Shown here in pieces: positions 24,858 through 33,270 of a DNA stretch of 64,000 nt. The translations under genes were made by a program, and so were the position numbers. The DNA is from Infirmifilum lucidum. GTDB taxonomy: Archaea > Thermoproteota > Thermoprotei > Thermofilales > Thermofilaceae. Under the pieces are notes generated by a model. That model was not told the DNA's origin and did not search any database. It was given only the letters and a program-made list of their open reading frames with translations. The stretch is taken from positions 1,155,699-1,219,698 of the forward strand of contig NZ_CP062310.1 of NCBI RefSeq assembly GCF_014876775.1, given 5' to 3'. The first letter of the stretch is position 1; each line of letters begins with the position of its first letter.

Positions 24858-26129
24858 ATGCCAGAGATAAGCCTATCCAGAGGGTACACTCTAATAGCAC
24901 ATGGACCGGCTAGAGTAAGAGTACTCGAGGGCTCTGTGCATGTTTTTGGCGCTACACTCGGCGCTGGGAGCGAAGCTTTTGCCGAGCCTACAAGATCCTT
25001 ACCCCTGCACGCCACCGAGAATACTAAGCTCCACGTGGAGACGGGTAGCTTCTCTCTGTTTGAGGGAGACACTACACCGGGGGAGTGGTATAGCCTCGCC
25101 GAGACCATACTTGAGGAGGGGCTGAGGCGAGTAATTGTTGTTGGAGATGTCGACAGCGGCAAGACTTCTCTTGTAACGTTGCTGGTAAATGCATTGGCCG
25201 GTGGAGGACGTAGAGTAGCAGTGATCGATGCAGATGTTGGGCAGAAGAGCATCGGCCCCCCTGGGACAGTAGGGCTAGGCGTAACTGACAGGCAAGTGTA
25301 CACGCTGACAAGCATTGAAATGCACGACGCCTTTTTCATAGGCTCTAACACTCCCTCGGGGATCCTCCACAGGAGCCTTACTGGCGTGGCACTGTTACTC
25401 CGGAAGGCCGAAAAGCTCTCCGACTTCACAGTAATAGACACGACGGGCTGGGTTACGGACAGCGAGGGTAGAGAACTCAAGCTCTTCAAGGCATTTCTCA
25501 CCGAGCCTGACCTCGTAGTCTTAGTAGGCGACCCTAGGACACTAGCACAGATAGAGCGCCCACTGAAGAAGTTGTTCAGGGTGGTTCGCGTCCCCAGGCC
25601 TCGTGCAGTTTTTGAGAGGAGAAGGGAGGACAGAAGAGAGTACAGGAGGTGGATGTACTCGAAGTACTTGTCCAGGGCCACAGTAAAAAGCGTCGACATT
25701 GAAAGCATAGACATGGCGTACGCGTTCTCCTTCACAGGCTTCCCTCTGACGCCATCCGAGAAGGCAAAACTCGAGGGCATCCTCGGGGTAGGCGTACTGT
25801 ATGCCGAGAGGTCGGACGACCACCTAGGAGCTGTCGTCTTGTCGCAGCCCATTCAGCAGGCTGTTGAGCTTGCAAAGAACGTCCTTGGTGTAAGACACGC
25901 AAGGATAATTAGTGGTTTTGAGCTTGTACACAGTGTTGTCGGCTTCATGAGCCGGGAGAAGTACTGTGAAGGCATAGGCGTCATAACTAGCTTTAACCCC
26001 CACGAGAAGCAGATATCCGTCCTCACACAAGTAGAGAGCTTGAGTGATAAGCTCTGGTTACTAGGCGTCCAGAAGGTGAATCCGAGTAGCTTTGAAGAGG
26101 AGGCAGGGTTAGAAAAATGGTTTATTTAA
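24858..26129 (+). CDS. Clp1/Grc3-type polynucleotide 5'-hydroxyl kinase
   Basis: 423 residues: N-terminal beta-rich domain (~1-75), central P-loop kinase domain with Walker A GDVDSGKTS (96-104), IDADVGQKSIGPPGTVGLG, and FTVIDTTGWV, then a C-terminal domain (~300-423). Archaeal Clp1/Grc3 proteins phosphorylate 5'-OH ends of RNA and DNA; the eukaryotic relative acts in tRNA splicing and 3'-end formation. The substrate here is likely intron-cleaved or damaged RNA. The gene is divergent from the macro-domain gene across 44 bases. Confidence 0.9.
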   Translation: MPEISLSRGYTLIAHGPARVRVLEGSVHVFGATLGAGSEAFAEPTRSLPLHATENTKLHVETGSFSLFEGDTTPGEWYSLAETILEEGLRRVIVVGDVDSGKTSLVTLLVNALAGGGRRVAVIDADVGQKSIGPPGTVGLGVTDRQVYTLTSIEMHDAFFIGSNTPSGILHRSLTGVALLLRKAEKLSDFTVIDTTGWVTDSEGRELKLFKAFLTEPDLVVLVGDPRTLAQIERPLKKLFRVVRVPRPRAVFERRREDRREYRRWMYSKYLSRATVKSVDIESIDMAYAFSFTGFPLTPSEKAKLEGILGVGVLYAERSDDHLGAVVLSQPIQQAVELAKNVLGVRHARIISGFELVHSVVGFMSREKYCEGIGVITSFNPHEKQISVLTQVESLSDKLWLLGVQKVNPSSFEEEAGLEKWFI

Positions 26130-26147
26130 ATATTACTACTATAGTCA

Positions 26148-27254
26148 CTACTTTACCGCTACTTTCACAAACCTTTCCTTTAGTTTGGCTAAGACTTGTG
26201 GAAGAGTAGTGTACTCCATCTCCTCGGGGCCGAGCCTATGAGGCATGAAGGGACCATGCCTACGCATATAGTCTGCTATCTCCTCTGCTATCCTCCTCGT
26301 GTGGTCAAAAGCCGGGTCGTCGAACAAGTCGACAGGCCCCTCGAGCAGGCCATTGTGTAGTTGGAACCCTAGACCCACAACCCTAGGCGGGCCATCGAAG
26401 CGGGTGCACTTCGCGTCGCGGAGGCTTACCGGCATTAGAGGACCTGTGTGCGACCCCCTCATCCAGCCTGAGACCAGGTGGGGGAACGCGAAAGCCTCGA
26501 GTACCTCTCCTGTGGCAGGCAGACCGTGCTGTGCCCTGACTATTAAGACAGGGTCGTCCTTCCCGACGTACCTGCCGGCTATCAGCGAAAGCCTAGTTAC
26601 GGAGGCAGCGGCAGCCACTTCGTTGTCTATCTTCCTCCAGACCTTCCTGATCACGTACCTGCCGGTCGTCCCGATGAGCGCGAGGAGGTCGTAGACCTCT
26701 TCCGGGGCCTTCAGCTTCACGGCATGCCCCTCTAGTAGGTCTACGACCTCGAATACGAAGCCCTCGTGCATTGCAGGGTCGATGACCAGCCCGGCGGTGT
26801 TGAAGGGATCCGCAAATATCTTGTACAGCTTGAAGTTCCAGGCGCCGGGCTCTGTCTTGTCCGCCGCGAAGACGAGTACCGGCTCGCTCCTCCTCTCCTC
26901 GAACTCCATTTCTGCAACTCCAGGGCCGAGGCCCCTTATGTTACCCGAGAAAGACTCGCTCAAGAGGTCTTGACCCGCACCATAGAGCTTGTATACCTTA
27001 CTAACCTTCTCCGTTGCTTCGACAAATATGTCCCATGCGAGCTTGTGAATTTCGGGGCTGTCCTCCCCCTTCTGGTGAGTCATGAGAAGTTGAAGGTCGT
27101 CGCCTACATGGAATACGTAGTAGTCAAGTATTAAACCTGTCTCCTTGGCTTCTTGAAGCTTTTTTCTAGCCAACTCTTCGTGTTTTGGATGAACCACAAC
27201 GTGTCCTGCGATGCTGCCGATGTCTGCCTTAATAAGAGATATTGTTACCTTCAT
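26148..27254 (-). CDS. fbp: fructose-1,6-bisphosphate aldolase/phosphatase (bifunctional, type V)
   Basis: 368 residues, with a C-terminal tail slightly shorter than characterised homologues. It starts KVTISLIKADIGSIAGH with the metal-binding Asp11 and His18. Catalytic residues match literature numbering: Tyr229 and Schiff-base Lys232 in RYVGKDD, and Tyr348 in EMEYTTLP. GDDLQLLMTH and FADPFNTAGL are further signatures. One active site condenses triose phosphates and dephosphorylates the product to fructose-6-phosphate, committing carbon to gluconeogenesis. Well conserved, so functional. Confidence 0.95.
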   Translation of the reverse strand: MKVTISLIKADIGSIAGHVVVHPKHEELARKKLQEAKETGLILDYYVFHVGDDLQLLMTHQKGEDSPEIHKLAWDIFVEATEKVSKVYKLYGAGQDLLSESFSGNIRGLGPGVAEMEFEERRSEPVLVFAADKTEPGAWNFKLYKIFADPFNTAGLVIDPAMHEGFVFEVVDLLEGHAVKLKAPEEVYDLLALIGTTGRYVIRKVWRKIDNEVAAAASVTRLSLIAGRYVGKDDPVLIVRAQHGLPATGEVLEAFAFPHLVSGWMRGSHTGPLMPVSLRDAKCTRFDGPPRVVGLGFQLHNGLLEGPVDLFDDPAFDHTRRIAEEIADYMRRHGPFMPHRLGPEEMEYTTLPQVLAKLKERFVKVAVK

Positions 27255-27274
27255 ATATGATCCACTATGCTAGG

Positions 27275-27285
27275 CTTATTTATAA
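27275..27285 (-). promoter_or_regulatory. TATA box of fbp
   Basis: Minus-strand TTATAAATAAG centred 26 bases before ATG 27254 in a short AT-rich divergent region; leaderless promoter. Confidence 0.55.
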
Positions 27286-27391
27286 TTGTACCTGAATAAT
27301 TTTGTATGATAACTCTTGGCATAGCTTGCTCAGTCACTATGGCAAGAAACTGTAAACTTTTTCTACTGCATCAAAGCCATTAATAACGTAC

Positions 27392-27817
27392 ATGCCGGAA
27401 ATCACTTGCCCCAAGTGTTCAAGGAAATTTAATGTGGAGATAAGCCAGGAGAGAATCTTGCTAGCACGCAAAAACCCTCTAAGAACCGCGGCGATACTCA
27501 TCCCCCATGAAGACCATGAGGCTATAGTTTTCGTAGACGCCGAAGGACACGTAGTCCGCGTAGAATGGTCAAGCGCCCCAGCGAAGGGGATCGTTAACTC
27601 TTTGCTGGAGGTGCCTGTGCCAGCTAGCAAGGCTCCCGAACCCAAGAACCTGGATACACTTGAGTGGTTAATTCTCGCGATGTGTGACGGCAGGCGCTCT
27701 CTTCAAGAGATATGTGAAGCCTTAGGTATTACTCTCGGTACCGGGAGGCTCGTCGTCGAGAGGCTAAGGTCGCGCGGTTATATCGAAAAGGTAATTACAA
27801 AGCTTAGAGTCTCCTAA
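27392..27817 (+). CDS. zinc-ribbon/winged-helix-like hypothetical protein
   Basis: 141 residues. The N-terminus has a single CPKC pair (Cys6 and Cys9), like half of a zinc ribbon, then a beta-rich stretch (~25-75). The last ~60 residues, with LEWLILAMCDGRRSLQEICEA and ERLRSRGYIEK, resemble a winged-helix domain. This suggests a DNA-binding regulator, but no family is recognised. ATG at 27392 is divergent from fbp across ~137 bases of AT-rich promoter sequence; regulation of fbp is possible but unproven. Confidence 0.7.
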   Translation: MPEITCPKCSRKFNVEISQERILLARKNPLRTAAILIPHEDHEAIVFVDAEGHVVRVEWSSAPAKGIVNSLLEVPVPASKAPEPKNLDTLEWLILAMCDGRRSLQEICEALGITLGTGRLVVERLRSRGYIEKVITKLRVS

Positions 27818-27876
27818 TGCTGGAAACTCTTTAGAAGACAGGTTATAACGCAAGGGTAGAGTTCTATCCCTCTTAT

Positions 27877-30573
27877 CTAGTCCCCTAGTCGCTTTTGTTG
27901 TTCTCTTTTCGAAACAATGAACTTCGAAACCTCAAGCGAGACAGCTGCTACCAATACTATGGCTATCGCTCTCTCGAAGTCCTCTAGGGATATCTGAGAA
28001 ATATCCAATGCGCTTTGGATCGGCGGAATTAAAAGAACCAGTACTTGCAGGACAAACGAGAGAATCAGGGTGAGTAGAAGAGCCTTGTTGCGTAAAGGTG
28101 GAAGCTTGTAGGCTGGGCTTCGAAGCGACCTAAACAAGTAGGCTAAGACCAGCTCGCCGAGGATCATTGCCGTGAAGAGAGTGGTTCTAGCCTCTATGAC
28201 TGGGAGTCCACTCTTCAGGAGCGACTTGAAGAGCAAGACTAGGCTGAGCGCGAACAAGAGGGGGAAAACTACGAAAAACGCCACGACTTCTGCCTTGGAG
28301 AATAGTGGAGAATTGGGCTTCCTCGGCTTACGCTCTAGTAGGTCTGGCTCTCCAGGCTCTAGGCTGAGGGCGATCGCTGGCGCGCCGTCCGTTACGAGGT
28401 TGACCCAGAGTATCTGCGTAGCCGTGAACGGTATGGGGAGCCCTAGCAGGGTAGAGAATAGGGGGGTCACTAGCTCCACGATGTTTGCTGAAAGCAGGTA
28501 CGCGAGGTACTTCCTAATATTCTCAAAGATCTCCCGTCCAAGCTTGATGGCTTCCACTATTGTCGCGAAGTTGTCGTCGGCCAACACCATGGACGACGCC
28601 TCCTTCGCTACTTCAGTGCCTGTAATGCCCATAGCTACACCGACGTCTGCCGCCTTCAAGGCTGGAGCGTCATTGACACCATCTCCCGTCATCGCGACAA
28701 CATGGCCTCTCTTCTTCAAAGCTTGGACTATCCGGAGCTTGTGCTCAGGAGATACACGGGCATAGACCCGTATCCTCTCAACACTGTCCTCAAGCTCTTT
28801 CTCACTCATTTTCTCGAGCTCTGAACCCGTGACGACAAGATCCCCCTCTCCGAGCATGCCGAGTTGCCTTGCAATGGATACAGCCGTGAGTTTATGGTCA
28901 CCTGTGATCATCGAGACCTTTATTCCAGCCCTCTTGCAGACTTCTAGCGCGTTCTTAACTTCCGGGCGCGGGGGGTCTATTAAGGCTACTATGCCGAGGA
29001 AAACAAGGTCTTTCTCGTCCTCCTCCGAAATATCTTTCTTCCCGTCATCGAAGAACCGAGCCGCGAACGCTATGTTCCTGAGACCCTCCCTTGCGAGCGC
29101 ATCATTCACCTCAAGTATCCTCCTCCTTACCTCTTCTGTTATCTCACGCGTTTCCCCGTCCAGCGTCAGTATCCTAGACGAGAGAGGCACGAGGACTTCC
29201 GGCGCCCCTTTCACGAACATTACTGCTCTCCCGCCTAGAAGGTGCAACGTGCTCATTCTCTTTCTCTCAGACGAGAAGGGTATTTCGCCCAATCTGCCCA
29301 GGGATGAAGACACTCCAGCTTTTAAGGCGAGAACCTTCAGGGCCCCCTCTGTCGTGTCCCCCTTTATGATCCACCTCCCTCCCTCGTTGATAACTTCGGA
29401 GTCGTTGTTGTTATACGCGTTTAGGAGAAGGAGCTCCAGCGGCTTGACTTGAGCGACATTTACCGGTCTGCCTCCAAGTGTAATTTCACCGGTTGGCTCG
29501 TAGCCGGCTCCCGTGACCTCAAACGTGACGTCGTACACCCAGACTTTAACAGCAGTCATCTCTCCCTTAGTCATGGTACCTGTCTTGTCACTACAGATGT
29601 AAGTCGTAGAGCCCAGTGTCTCGACGGCTGGCAACCTCTTGACTATGGCATTTCTCTTCGCCATCCTGTAGACGCCTATAGCCAACGAGCTAGTAACAAC
29701 TACTGGAAGCGCTTCGGGTACTGCGGCTACAGCCAAGCTGAGAGCCCATAGCAGAATCTGCAGTGGCTTGTACCCCCACACGGACATGCCCACTACTGAG
29801 ACTATAGAGGCGATAACAACCATTAGAATGAGGAGCATCCTCCCCAGAGCACTTAACTGTCTCTCGAGGGGCGTTTTCTCGGCTTTAACTTCTTGGATAG
29901 ACTCCGCAATCCTGCCTAGCTCTGTATTTCTGCCAGTCGCGACGACTATTGCCTTGCCCTTTCCGTACACGACGACCGTCCCAGAGAAGACCATGTTCGT
30001 CCTGTCGACGAGAGGCGTGTCCTCACTGAGAGCCCCCACCGTCTTCTCAACAGGGACGGACTCGCCAGTGAGCATCGACTCGTCAACCTTGAGGTTTACA
30101 GCCTCAAAGATTCTAGCATCGGCGGCGACCCTGTCTCCGGCGTTCAGTACAAGCACATCTCCTGGAACAACCTCCTCCGAGCGGATCGTCTTTACCTTAC
30201 CCGAGCGGATGACTGTTGCCTGAGGAGACGTCATCTTCTTGAGAGCCTCTAGTGCCCGCTCGGCTCTATACTCTTGATAGAACCCAATAACTGCACCCGC
30301 AAGAACCAGGATGATTATGACTATAGCGTCGAGGGCCTCGCCTATAGCAAGCGAGAGAAACGTTGCAAAGAGTAGCAAGCCTGTTAGGGGGTTGAGAAAC
30401 TGGCCCAGAAAGAGCTTCAGCGGGCTAGTCTTCTTCTCCTCCTCGATCCTGTTCGGCCCATAAGTTCTAAGGCGCCTCTCCGCCTCCTCCTCGTCTAACC
30501 CCTGCGGCGTCGTCCTTAGGGCTTTAAAGACCTCGTCTACCTGGATGGCGTGCCAGGGAGTCTCTCTATTCAT
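27877..30573 (-). CDS. P2-type cation-transporting ATPase, calcium-pump-like
   Basis: About 898 residues from ATG 30573, which has a good GGAGG ribosome site 9 bases upstream (frame open to 30600). Actuator TGES, phosphorylation CSDKTGTMT with Asp at ~329, hinge MTGDGVNDAPALK, and ten predicted membrane helices. Ion-site residues resemble SERCA site II: PEALP in M4, NIVEL in M5 and NLVTDGAPA in M6. A Ca2+ (or Mn2+) exporter is most likely; other cations are possible. An ArsA-like ATPase gene lies 46 bases upstream on the same strand. Confidence 0.9.
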   Translation of the reverse strand: MNRETPWHAIQVDEVFKALRTTPQGLDEEEAERRLRTYGPNRIEEEKKTSPLKLFLGQFLNPLTGLLLFATFLSLAIGEALDAIVIIILVLAGAVIGFYQEYRAERALEALKKMTSPQATVIRSGKVKTIRSEEVVPGDVLVLNAGDRVAADARIFEAVNLKVDESMLTGESVPVEKTVGALSEDTPLVDRTNMVFSGTVVVYGKGKAIVVATGRNTELGRIAESIQEVKAEKTPLERQLSALGRMLLILMVVIASIVSVVGMSVWGYKPLQILLWALSLAVAAVPEALPVVVTSSLAIGVYRMAKRNAIVKRLPAVETLGSTTYICSDKTGTMTKGEMTAVKVWVYDVTFEVTGAGYEPTGEITLGGRPVNVAQVKPLELLLLNAYNNNDSEVINEGGRWIIKGDTTEGALKVLALKAGVSSSLGRLGEIPFSSERKRMSTLHLLGGRAVMFVKGAPEVLVPLSSRILTLDGETREITEEVRRRILEVNDALAREGLRNIAFAARFFDDGKKDISEEDEKDLVFLGIVALIDPPRPEVKNALEVCKRAGIKVSMITGDHKLTAVSIARQLGMLGEGDLVVTGSELEKMSEKELEDSVERIRVYARVSPEHKLRIVQALKKRGHVVAMTGDGVNDAPALKAADVGVAMGITGTEVAKEASSMVLADDNFATIVEAIKLGREIFENIRKYLAYLLSANIVELVTPLFSTLLGLPIPFTATQILWVNLVTDGAPAIALSLEPGEPDLLERKPRKPNSPLFSKAEVVAFFVVFPLLFALSLVLLFKSLLKSGLPVIEARTTLFTAMILGELVLAYLFRSLRSPAYKLPPLRNKALLLTLILSFVLQVLVLLIPPIQSALDISQISLEDFERAIAIVLVAAVSLEVSKFIVSKREQQKRLGD

Positions 30574-30619
30574 CTTTGAGTCCTCCAGAAAAGCACGCAT
30601 GAGTACAAATTCTTTATCA

Positions 30620-31507
30620 TCACTTAATTACTCTAAGGACTCTCTTCATCTGGTCGCTTGGGATGAGGGATTTTAGTTTCTCGCACTCACTCGGCGGTGG
30701 AGACACGTGGGGCACGAGGACTAGTGGCGCCCTTCCTTCAAATTCGTGGATGAACATCTCTAGTACTCTGTCTTCTGTTTGCGAGTAGCCCATCATATTT
30801 ACCACTACTGCTCTCACGGGAATACTCATTGAGCTTAGTTCAGAGTAAACTCTACGGACGACGGAAAAATCTACAGGGAGTGGTCTCGATACGAGCAGGG
30901 CCCTGTGAGTGTCAGACTGGAGGAACTTGATTATGTTGTCCGCTAGCCTCCTCCAAGACTCGATGAGCTCCAACGGCTCTGCCTCTCCAGTCCTAATTTT
31001 GTCGAAGAAACCCTTTAACTTGAGGTAGAGCTTAGCCGCCTCACCTAGATGTTCGTAGAATTCCTTCTCGATACGTAGCATTCTTATACCCCCTCCCGTT
31101 GCCATAGTGTCCCAAACTATGAAGTCTGCATCTACTCTGTGGAACTTCTCCCAGACATAGTAGAGCGTGAACTCCTCTACTATGCCTGGAGCCCCTGCAA
31201 CGTAATCTACGATCTCTCTATCCACCGGAAATAGGCTGGAAGCCACCCTGTAGACTTCTTCTCCGAATCTCTCCTTCCAGAGCTGGATAATTTTCTCCTC
31301 TGTAAGTTGTTCGGCGATAAGTCCATCACAAACCTCCCTTGGCCCCCCTTGTAGCTCTACACCCAAGACGTCCTGTAGGGATGGGATAAAGTCTGTCGAG
31401 AGCAGGTAAACTCTATAACCCTCACTGGCTAACTTTGCCGCCAACGCTGAAGAAAGCGTTGTCTTGCCAACACCCCCCTTACCCCAGAAACTAACAAGCA
31501 CAGGCAT
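30620..31507 (-). CDS. ArsA/MinD-like P-loop ATPase
   Basis: 295 residues. Deviant Walker A GKGGVGKTT (9-17) at the very N-terminus, switch-like DFIVWDTMATGGGIRML near 128-144, and a C-terminal VVNMMGY segment are those of the ArsA/Get3 class of dimeric ATPases. Get3-type proteins target tail-anchored membrane proteins; ArsA types drive arsenite pumps. Without the CxxC of Get3 or the arsenite Cys pattern, function is open. It is upstream of, and probably cotranscribed with, the P2-type ATPase. Confidence 0.85.
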   Translation of the reverse strand: MPVLVSFWGKGGVGKTTLSSALAAKLASEGYRVYLLSTDFIPSLQDVLGVELQGGPREVCDGLIAEQLTEEKIIQLWKERFGEEVYRVASSLFPVDREIVDYVAGAPGIVEEFTLYYVWEKFHRVDADFIVWDTMATGGGIRMLRIEKEFYEHLGEAAKLYLKLKGFFDKIRTGEAEPLELIESWRRLADNIIKFLQSDTHRALLVSRPLPVDFSVVRRVYSELSSMSIPVRAVVVNMMGYSQTEDRVLEMFIHEFEGRAPLVLVPHVSPPPSECEKLKSLIPSDQMKRVLRVIK

Positions 31508-31586
31508 ACGTTCTCGTTATGTCTATCGGTGGATATATTTCTCGCGGGGGCGGTAGCCTTAATACTGCGGAGCACAACATTCGCTT

Positions 31587-32150
31587 GTGAAGCCGTGGAG
31601 CCTCCTGGAGTCTGCAAAGTGGTTAGCCCGCACAGGCTGGATGATGAGAGGTGTCCCAGCATCTATAGCCGAGACTGTTTCACAGCACTCTTGGGAGGCC
31701 GGGATAATAGCGTTCGTGATAGCTTCAAGGGCCAAGGCCGCGTGCTCTGATGTGGATCCCCACAAAGCTGCAGCGCTAGGCCTGGTTCACGACCTGCTGG
31801 AAGGCTTCTTAGGTGATATCCCGAGGTACACGAGCCTCTCCATGGGGGACTTGAAGAATAGCATTGAGAGGAAGGCGCTGAAAGAGCTGGGTCTTGAGGC
31901 CTCAATAGAGAGACTCTTAGAAGAGTGGATGGAGGGGGTCTCCGTTGAGTCGAGGATTGCACGGGTGGCAGACAGTATTGCTACCTACCTCCAAGCGCTC
32001 AGATATATGGGAACTGGGTACAGGAGAACAGCAGAAATTGCCGAGACTTCACGGAGAAAAGCTGTTGAACTCTCGAGCGGCACCTGCTTTGAAACAGTCG
32101 TGCTCGAAATAGTCAATGAAGTCGACAAAGCTTTCCGTACAGAAGTTTAG
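31587..32150 (+). CDS. HD-domain phosphohydrolase, YfbR/HDDC2-like 5'-nucleotidase
   Basis: 187 residues. HD metal ligands His34 (SQHSWEAG), His68-Asp69 (GLVHDLLEGFLGD) and Asp129 (RVADSIATY) give the H...HD...D pattern, and the EGFLGDIPRY sequence fits the YfbR-like 5'-deoxynucleotidases that remove phosphate from dNMPs. TTG or GTG codons precede, but the ATG-like start chosen begins MKPWSLLESA. With dCTP deaminase (58175) and SurE (59558) it may take part in nucleotide pool control. A 6-base inverted repeat follows its stop. Confidence 0.83.
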   Translation: MKPWSLLESAKWLARTGWMMRGVPASIAETVSQHSWEAGIIAFVIASRAKAACSDVDPHKAAALGLVHDLLEGFLGDIPRYTSLSMGDLKNSIERKALKELGLEASIERLLEEWMEGVSVESRIARVADSIATYLQALRYMGTGYRRTAEIAETSRRKAVELSSGTCFETVVLEIVNEVDKAFRTEV

Positions 32151-32154
32151 AACC

Positions 32155-32170
32155 AGAATCCTGTGATTCT
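32155..32170. promoter_or_regulatory. inverted repeat between HD gene stop and Lrp promoter
   Basis: AGAATC (32155-32160), spacer CTGT, GATTCT (32165-32170). It starts 5 bases after the HD stop and lies ~22 bases upstream of the Lrp TATA box. It could be a terminator hairpin for the HD gene or an operator bound by the Lrp protein; sequence alone does not decide. Confidence 0.35.
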
Positions 32171-32191
32171 AAATCCAAACTTTTCAAAAAC

Positions 32192-32200
32192 CTTATATTA
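32192..32200 (+). promoter_or_regulatory. TATA box of the Lrp/AsnC gene
   Basis: CTTATATTA is centred 29 bases upstream of ATG 32225 with an A-rich CAAAAACC just before it, resembling a BRE. Leaderless promoter. Confidence 0.6.
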
Positions 32201-32224
32201 CCAGGTATTGTAGCTTACCTAGCC

Positions 32225-32644
32225 ATGGACGACAAAGACGTCACTATACTGAGAGTACTAATGGACAATGCACGTACACCCCTCACCGAAATAGCTAAAA
32301 TTATCGGAATAACAGACGTAGCTGTAAAAAAGAGAGTGCAGAAGCTGGAGAGGGATGGAGTAATCAAGAAATACACAATCGTCGTGGAGCCAAAGAAGAT
32401 AGGCTATAACGGCGTAGCCCTCGTAGGCGTAGACACAGAGCCCGACAAGGTTCTCTCAGTGGCCCACGAGCTCTCGAAACGCGACTTCGTTGTGTCTGTG
32501 TTTGTGACAACAGGGGATCACATGATAATGGCTGAGGTCTGGGCTAGGACTGGCTCGGATCTAATGAGGATAATTGAGGAGATCGGGGGGATGGAGGGAG
32601 TTAAAAAGGTCTGTCCAGCAATAGTCCTCGAGAGAATCAAGTAG
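32225..32644 (+). CDS. Lrp/AsnC-family transcriptional regulator
   Basis: 139 residues. N-terminal winged helix (about 3-60), with ARTPLTEIAKIIGITDVAVK and RVQKLERDGVIKKYT, then the RAM ligand-binding domain with the YNGVALVGVDTEP and TGDHMIMAEVWA strands. Such dimers regulate amino-acid metabolism genes and often themselves. Its own promoter is preceded by an inverted repeat. The 3' end overlaps the nuclease gene by 8 bases. Confidence 0.93.
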   Translation: MDDKDVTILRVLMDNARTPLTEIAKIIGITDVAVKKRVQKLERDGVIKKYTIVVEPKKIGYNGVALVGVDTEPDKVLSVAHELSKRDFVVSVFVTTGDHMIMAEVWARTGSDLMRIIEEIGGMEGVKKVCPAIVLERIK

Positions 32645-33266
32645 CGACGAGCCGCCTCAGAATCAGAGCTATACGCGCCTGCACCCTGAGTTTTTCAAAC
32701 GAGCCCCCGGATATGACGCCCTTCTCCCTGAGCGAGCCTAGCAACTGCGAGAAACTCCTGCTGTCTACGCCGAGCCTCCTGCACGCCTCGTCCGCGTCGC
32801 GACTACTCGCTATCTCTCTGAGCACTCTTAACTCTTCCTCGCTGAGACTCTCAATGTTTCTGTCCAGCAACCTGTCTATAGTCCTGATGAGAGCGTCCTC
32901 TAAGAGCTGGAGTAACTCCTCTGTAGATACGAAGTGGAGGTAGTCGGGTAGGAGGACGACCTCAACGCCCAGTTCTCTAGCATAGACCTCGGCGCTCTTG
33001 TCGGAGAACCCTCTAGCCACGATGAGGGGCTTCGCCCCCAAGAGCTGTGCGTTCGCCACTGCCTGCCTTATATCCGTAGTCGAGATCCTCCCCGACTTCA
33101 CTTCAACCGCGTACAGTTCACCGCTCTTTCGTGCGAGCGCGTCGACCTCTGCTACCTCTACTCCATCCTTCACAATCCTGTGCCTGTAGGATACGAGCTC
33201 GAAGCCCATGCTCTCGAGGACGTAGAAAGCAAGTGTCTCCGTCCAGAAGCCTTTTCTAGAGGCCAT
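32637..33266 (-). CDS. PD-(D/E)XK (RecB-like) nuclease with C-terminal helical domain
   Basis: 209 residues. Nuclease core: Glu10, Asp42 in AEVDALAR, Glu55 and Lys57 in YAVEVKSG, followed by a QAVANAQLLGAKPLIVARG helix-strand. The C-terminal ~90 residues are helical with a winged-helix-like DADEACRRLGVDSRSFSQLL. This matches the archaeal COG4998-type predicted endonucleases. It probably cuts DNA during repair or processing. The PP-loop gene ends only 4 bases upstream, so the two are cotranscribed. Confidence 0.8.
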   Translation of the reverse strand: MASRKGFWTETLAFYVLESMGFELVSYRHRIVKDGVEVAEVDALARKSGELYAVEVKSGRISTTDIRQAVANAQLLGAKPLIVARGFSDKSAEVYARELGVEVVLLPDYLHFVSTEELLQLLEDALIRTIDRLLDRNIESLSEEELRVLREIASSRDADEACRRLGVDSRSFSQLLGSLREKGVISGGSFEKLRVQARIALILRRLVAT

Positions 33267-33270
33267 CTTA

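Noticed and set aside
24797-25852. 351-codon open frame on the minus strand
   Set aside because: It is the antisense shadow of the Clp1-like kinase, which has intact motifs; the minus frame is Ser/Thr/Pro-rich with no recognisable domain.
28172-29452. Long open frames on the + strand across the P-type ATPase
   Set aside because: Antisense shadows of a gene with complete P-type ATPase motifs; composition is low-complexity Ser-rich.
31429-31765. Short frames around the HD gene start
   Set aside because: Shadows of the ArsA-like and HD genes, without domain content.
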